A DNA stretch of 32,698 nucleotides from contig JAITMP010000027.1 in assembly GCA_031277315.1 (NCBI GenBank), forward strand, positions 1 through 32,698, given 5' to 3'. Shown one piece after another: positions 30,874 through 32,698 of this stretch; the stretch's first letter is position 1; each line of letters starts with the position of its first letter. The DNA comes from Zoogloeaceae bacterium (lineage in GTDB: Bacteria; Pseudomonadota; Gammaproteobacteria; Burkholderiales; Rhodocyclaceae). The notes under the pieces are model-generated. The model saw only the letters and a list, made by a program, of their open reading frames with translations. It searched no databases and had not been told where the DNA came from. Both the position numbers and the translations under genes were made by a program.

Positions 30874-31181
30874 GTTGGCGCAATCCGGAACACATGTGCC
30901 GATGCCGTGAAACAACGGCGCCGCGCCATTGCCTGAGCCGGTTTTTTTACCGTCGCTGCGGCAAGAGTTTGTCATTTCATGAAAATCAGATAACGCGCCT
31001 GACCGGGCGCCGTTGCGTCTGCGCAACGTCAACCATTGTCAATTTTCGACAGGAAAAATCATATTGTCCGAATCCGTAATCCATTGACATTAATTGTCCT
31101 TGCATATGGCAAAGGGATTTCGATACATTGGGGGCATCCGGGCAGGCGTGACTGCTCGCAAAAATCAAGGAGCCCTTTCAA
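30874..31181. other. Regulatory intergenic region before the adhesin gene
   Basis: 308 bases with no supported gene. It becomes AT-rich toward the adhesin. ATTGTC occurs at 31035, 31063 and 31093 (28 and 30 bases apart), with ATTGACA at 31083 and GACA at 31048. TTGACA at 31084-31089 could be a -35 box, but no good -10 box is placed. The ribosome site AAGGAG is at 31168-31173. Confidence 0.5.
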
Positions 31182-32698
31182 ATGAGCATTATCGCCAATG
31201 TCATCAGCAAGAAAACTGCCGCCATCCTTTCCAGCACCACCGGCGAGCACCAGATCAATCTCACGGAACCGTCGGTCGTAAAACTGAAAATGCCGCATAC
31301 CGCCATCAAGAGCATGGCGCGGGCGGGAAACGATCTGATTATCACTGTCGAGGGCGATGATTCCGTCATTGTCATCAAAAATTATTTTACGGTCGTCAAC
31401 GGAGTCGGCAACAGTCTGGTTTTCGAAGACCAGAATCAACAACTCTGGCTGGCTGATCTGCTGGGCGGGGAGGGCGACTTGGCGGTCAGCTATACCCCGA
31501 TCGACAGCATCGAGCCGCTGCTGATTCATGACTCCGATGAAAACCTTGCCTTGTGGATGCTCGGACTGGGCGGCGGCGCCGCGCTGAGCGGCGTGTTCGA
31601 TTCTGATTCTGACAATCCCGCGCCCCCGCCTTTGCCTCCTGCGCCGGTGCTGCATACGCCGGACGCGCCGGAGAGCTACGCCGACAATGTCGGCAAGGTG
31701 CAGGACGACCACAGCACCGCGCCGACCACCGACGACGATAAGCCCGGCATCAATATCGGCAACGTGGAAGATGGCGAAACGCCGGTGCTCTACGTGGACG
31801 GCGAAGAGGTTCCGTCCGATTACGATCCGGATACCGGCACGCTGACGCCGACTGATTCGCTGCCGGATGGCGAGCACGAGATCACTTACACGCTCAAGGA
31901 CGGCGAGGGCAACGAGAGCGATCACTCCGGCCCGATTGTCATTGAGGTGGATACCACGCCGCCGGCCAAGCCGGATGCGCCGGAGAGCTATGCCGATGAT
32001 GCTGGTTCGGTGCAGGACGACCACAGCACCGCGCCGACCACCGACGACGATACCCCCGGCATCAACATTGGTGACGTGGCGGATGACGAAACGCCGGTGC
32101 TCTACGTTGACGGCGAAGAGGTTCCGTCCGACTACGATCCGGACACCGGCACGCTGACCCCGCTTGATCCGTTGCCTGAAGGCGAGCACGAAATCACTTA
32201 CACGCTCAAGGACGAGATGGGCAACGAGAGCGACCCCTCCGACCCGATCGTCATTGAGGTAGATACCACGCCGCCGGCCAAGCCGGATGCACCGGAGAGC
32301 TATGCCGATGATGCTGGTTCGGTGCAGGACGACCACAGCACTGCGCCGACCACCGATGACGACACGCCCGGCATCAATATCGGCAACGTGGAAGACGGCG
32401 AAACGCCGGTGCTCTACGTTGACGGCGAAGAGGTTCCGTCCGACTACGATCCGGACACCGGCACGCTGACCCCGCTTGATCCGTTGCCCGAAGGCGAGCA
32501 CGAGATCACCTACACGCTCAAGGATGAGGCGGGTAATGAGAGCGATCACTCCGACCCGATCATCATCGAGGTGGATACCGCTGCCCCTGCTGCCACGGCG
32601 GTGCTAAGCGAAGTCACCGAAGACACGGGCGAGAGCGCGCAGGACTTTGTGACCTCCGATCGCGAGCTGATGTTGAGCTTCACTGTGACTGGCACGCT
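31182..32698 (+). CDS. BapA-type giant repetitive adhesin, N-terminal part
   Basis: Open from ATG at 31182 (AAGGAG 8 bases upstream) to the window edge: 505 codons, no stop. Residues about 1-135 match the BapA/LapF-type prefix domain: INLTEPSVVKLKM, RAGNDLIITVEGDDSVIVIKNYF, SLVFEDQNQQLWL and a short hydrophobic LWMLGLGGGAALSGVF. A proline-rich hinge (PAPPPLPPAPVLHTP) leads into three near-identical 104-residue acidic Ig-like repeats, then a divergent domain (ATAVLSEVTEDTGES). Such proteins are large cell-surface biofilm adhesins exported by type I secretion, retained or released at the outer membrane, with RTX/Ca-binding C-termini. The C-terminus and any secretion genes lie outside the window. 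The opposite strand is also open here, but it is a shadow. Confidence 0.88.
   Translation, partial: MSIIANVISKKTAAILSSTTGEHQINLTEPSVVKLKMPHTAIKSMARAGNDLIITVEGDDSVIVIKNYFTVVNGVGNSLVFEDQNQQLWLADLLGGEGDLAVSYTPIDSIEPLLIHDSDENLALWMLGLGGGAALSGVFDSDSDNPAPPPLPPAPVLHTPDAPESYADNVGKVQDDHSTAPTTDDDKPGINIGNVEDGETPVLYVDGEEVPSDYDPDTGTLTPTDSLPDGEHEITYTLKDGEGNESDHSGPIVIEVDTTPPAKPDAPESYADDAGSVQDDHSTAPTTDDDTPGINIGDVADDETPVLYVDGEEVPSDYDPDTGTLTPLDPLPEGEHEITYTLKDEMGNESDPSDPIVIEVDTTPPAKPDAPESYADDAGSVQDDHSTAPTTDDDTPGINIGNVEDGETPVLYVDGEEVPSDYDPDTGTLTPLDPLPEGEHEITYTLKDEAGNESDHSDPIIIEVDTAAPAATAVLSEVTEDTGESAQDFVTSDRELMLSFTVTGT
31659..32594 (+). repeat. Three tandem 312-bp repeats in the adhesin
   Basis: Units at 31659-31970, 31971-32282 and 32283-32594, each starting with the codons for PDAPESYAD and encoding 104 residues with VLYVDGEEVPSDYDPDTGTLTP and HEITYTLKD. 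Units 2 and 3 are nearly identical in DNA; unit 1 differs more, pointing to recent amplification. Confidence 0.9.

Noticed and set aside
31059..32549. A 496-codon open frame on the reverse strand with Arg/Val-rich repeats
   Set aside because: It is antisense to the BapA-type adhesin. Its repeats only mirror the 312-bp units, and the plus strand has a ribosome site and a recognisable prefix domain.
31659..32594. The 312-bp repeats as a mobile or satellite DNA array
   Set aside because: They are in frame, keep 104-residue periodicity and lie inside a recognised adhesin gene, so they are protein domain repeats.

Overview
The window looks like a chromosomal segment of a GC-rich betaproteobacterium, most likely in or near Rhodocyclales. 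This is inferred from gene families and neighbourhoods (ilvE–zinc finger–waaF, MaoC/phosphotransacetylase–ackA, LemA–GIDE–valS, tusA–dsrE2), not from a database search. Almost everything is ordinary housekeeping DNA. Two segments are accessory: a small prophage remnant near the left end and the start of a giant repetitive adhesin at the right end.

Layout. 1-833 (minus): a SAM methyltransferase followed without a gap by an InaA-type LPS kinase that runs off the window. 931-7128: a 6.1-kb integrated element bounded by 50-bp direct repeats. The right copy is the 3' part of an intact tRNA-Val(CAC); the left copy is an orphan tRNA fragment. The element keeps a compact lysis cassette (two tiny membrane proteins, M15 peptidase, Rz with nested Rz1), a HigBA-like toxin-antitoxin pair, a 5'-truncated phage polyvalent protein with a probable BECR-type nuclease domain, three small genes and a tyrosine integrase. 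All head, tail and replication genes are gone. 7346-13063 (plus): LemA, a GIDE-domain protein with an EF-hand, valyl-tRNA synthetase and an MFS exporter. 13131-15523 (minus): a FadL-type porin, DsrE2 and TusA. 15849-19935 (plus): ilvE, a CHCC zinc-finger protein, heptosyltransferase waaF, an NTF2-like protein and phosphomannomutase/phosphoglucomutase. 20126-25002 (minus): acetate kinase, a MaoC–phosphotransacetylase fusion, a CPBP membrane protease homologue, a UbiA/MenA-type prenyltransferase and a methionine-rich repeat lipoprotein. 25189-30625 (mixed strands): rlmD, a Bax-inhibitor-1 homologue, queD, a radical SAM protein, an XRE regulator and lysC. 30732-32698: tRNA-Ser(GCU), a strong terminator, then a BapA-type adhesin with three 312-bp tandem repeats, cut by the window end.

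How the parts relate. LPS and surface-sugar functions recur (kinase, waaF, phosphohexomutase). The phosphotransacetylase fusion and acetate kinase form an acyl-CoA to acyl-phosphate to carboxylate/ATP branch. TusA and DsrE2 suggest sulfur-carrier relay. The prophage remnant probably persists passively, helped by the toxin-antitoxin pair. Nothing here is clearly a wholly new system. The points most worth checking are the leaderless toxin-antitoxin promoter, the truncated nuclease-bearing phage protein, the integrase arm-site array, the Met/Gly-rich lipoprotein and the adhesin repeats.
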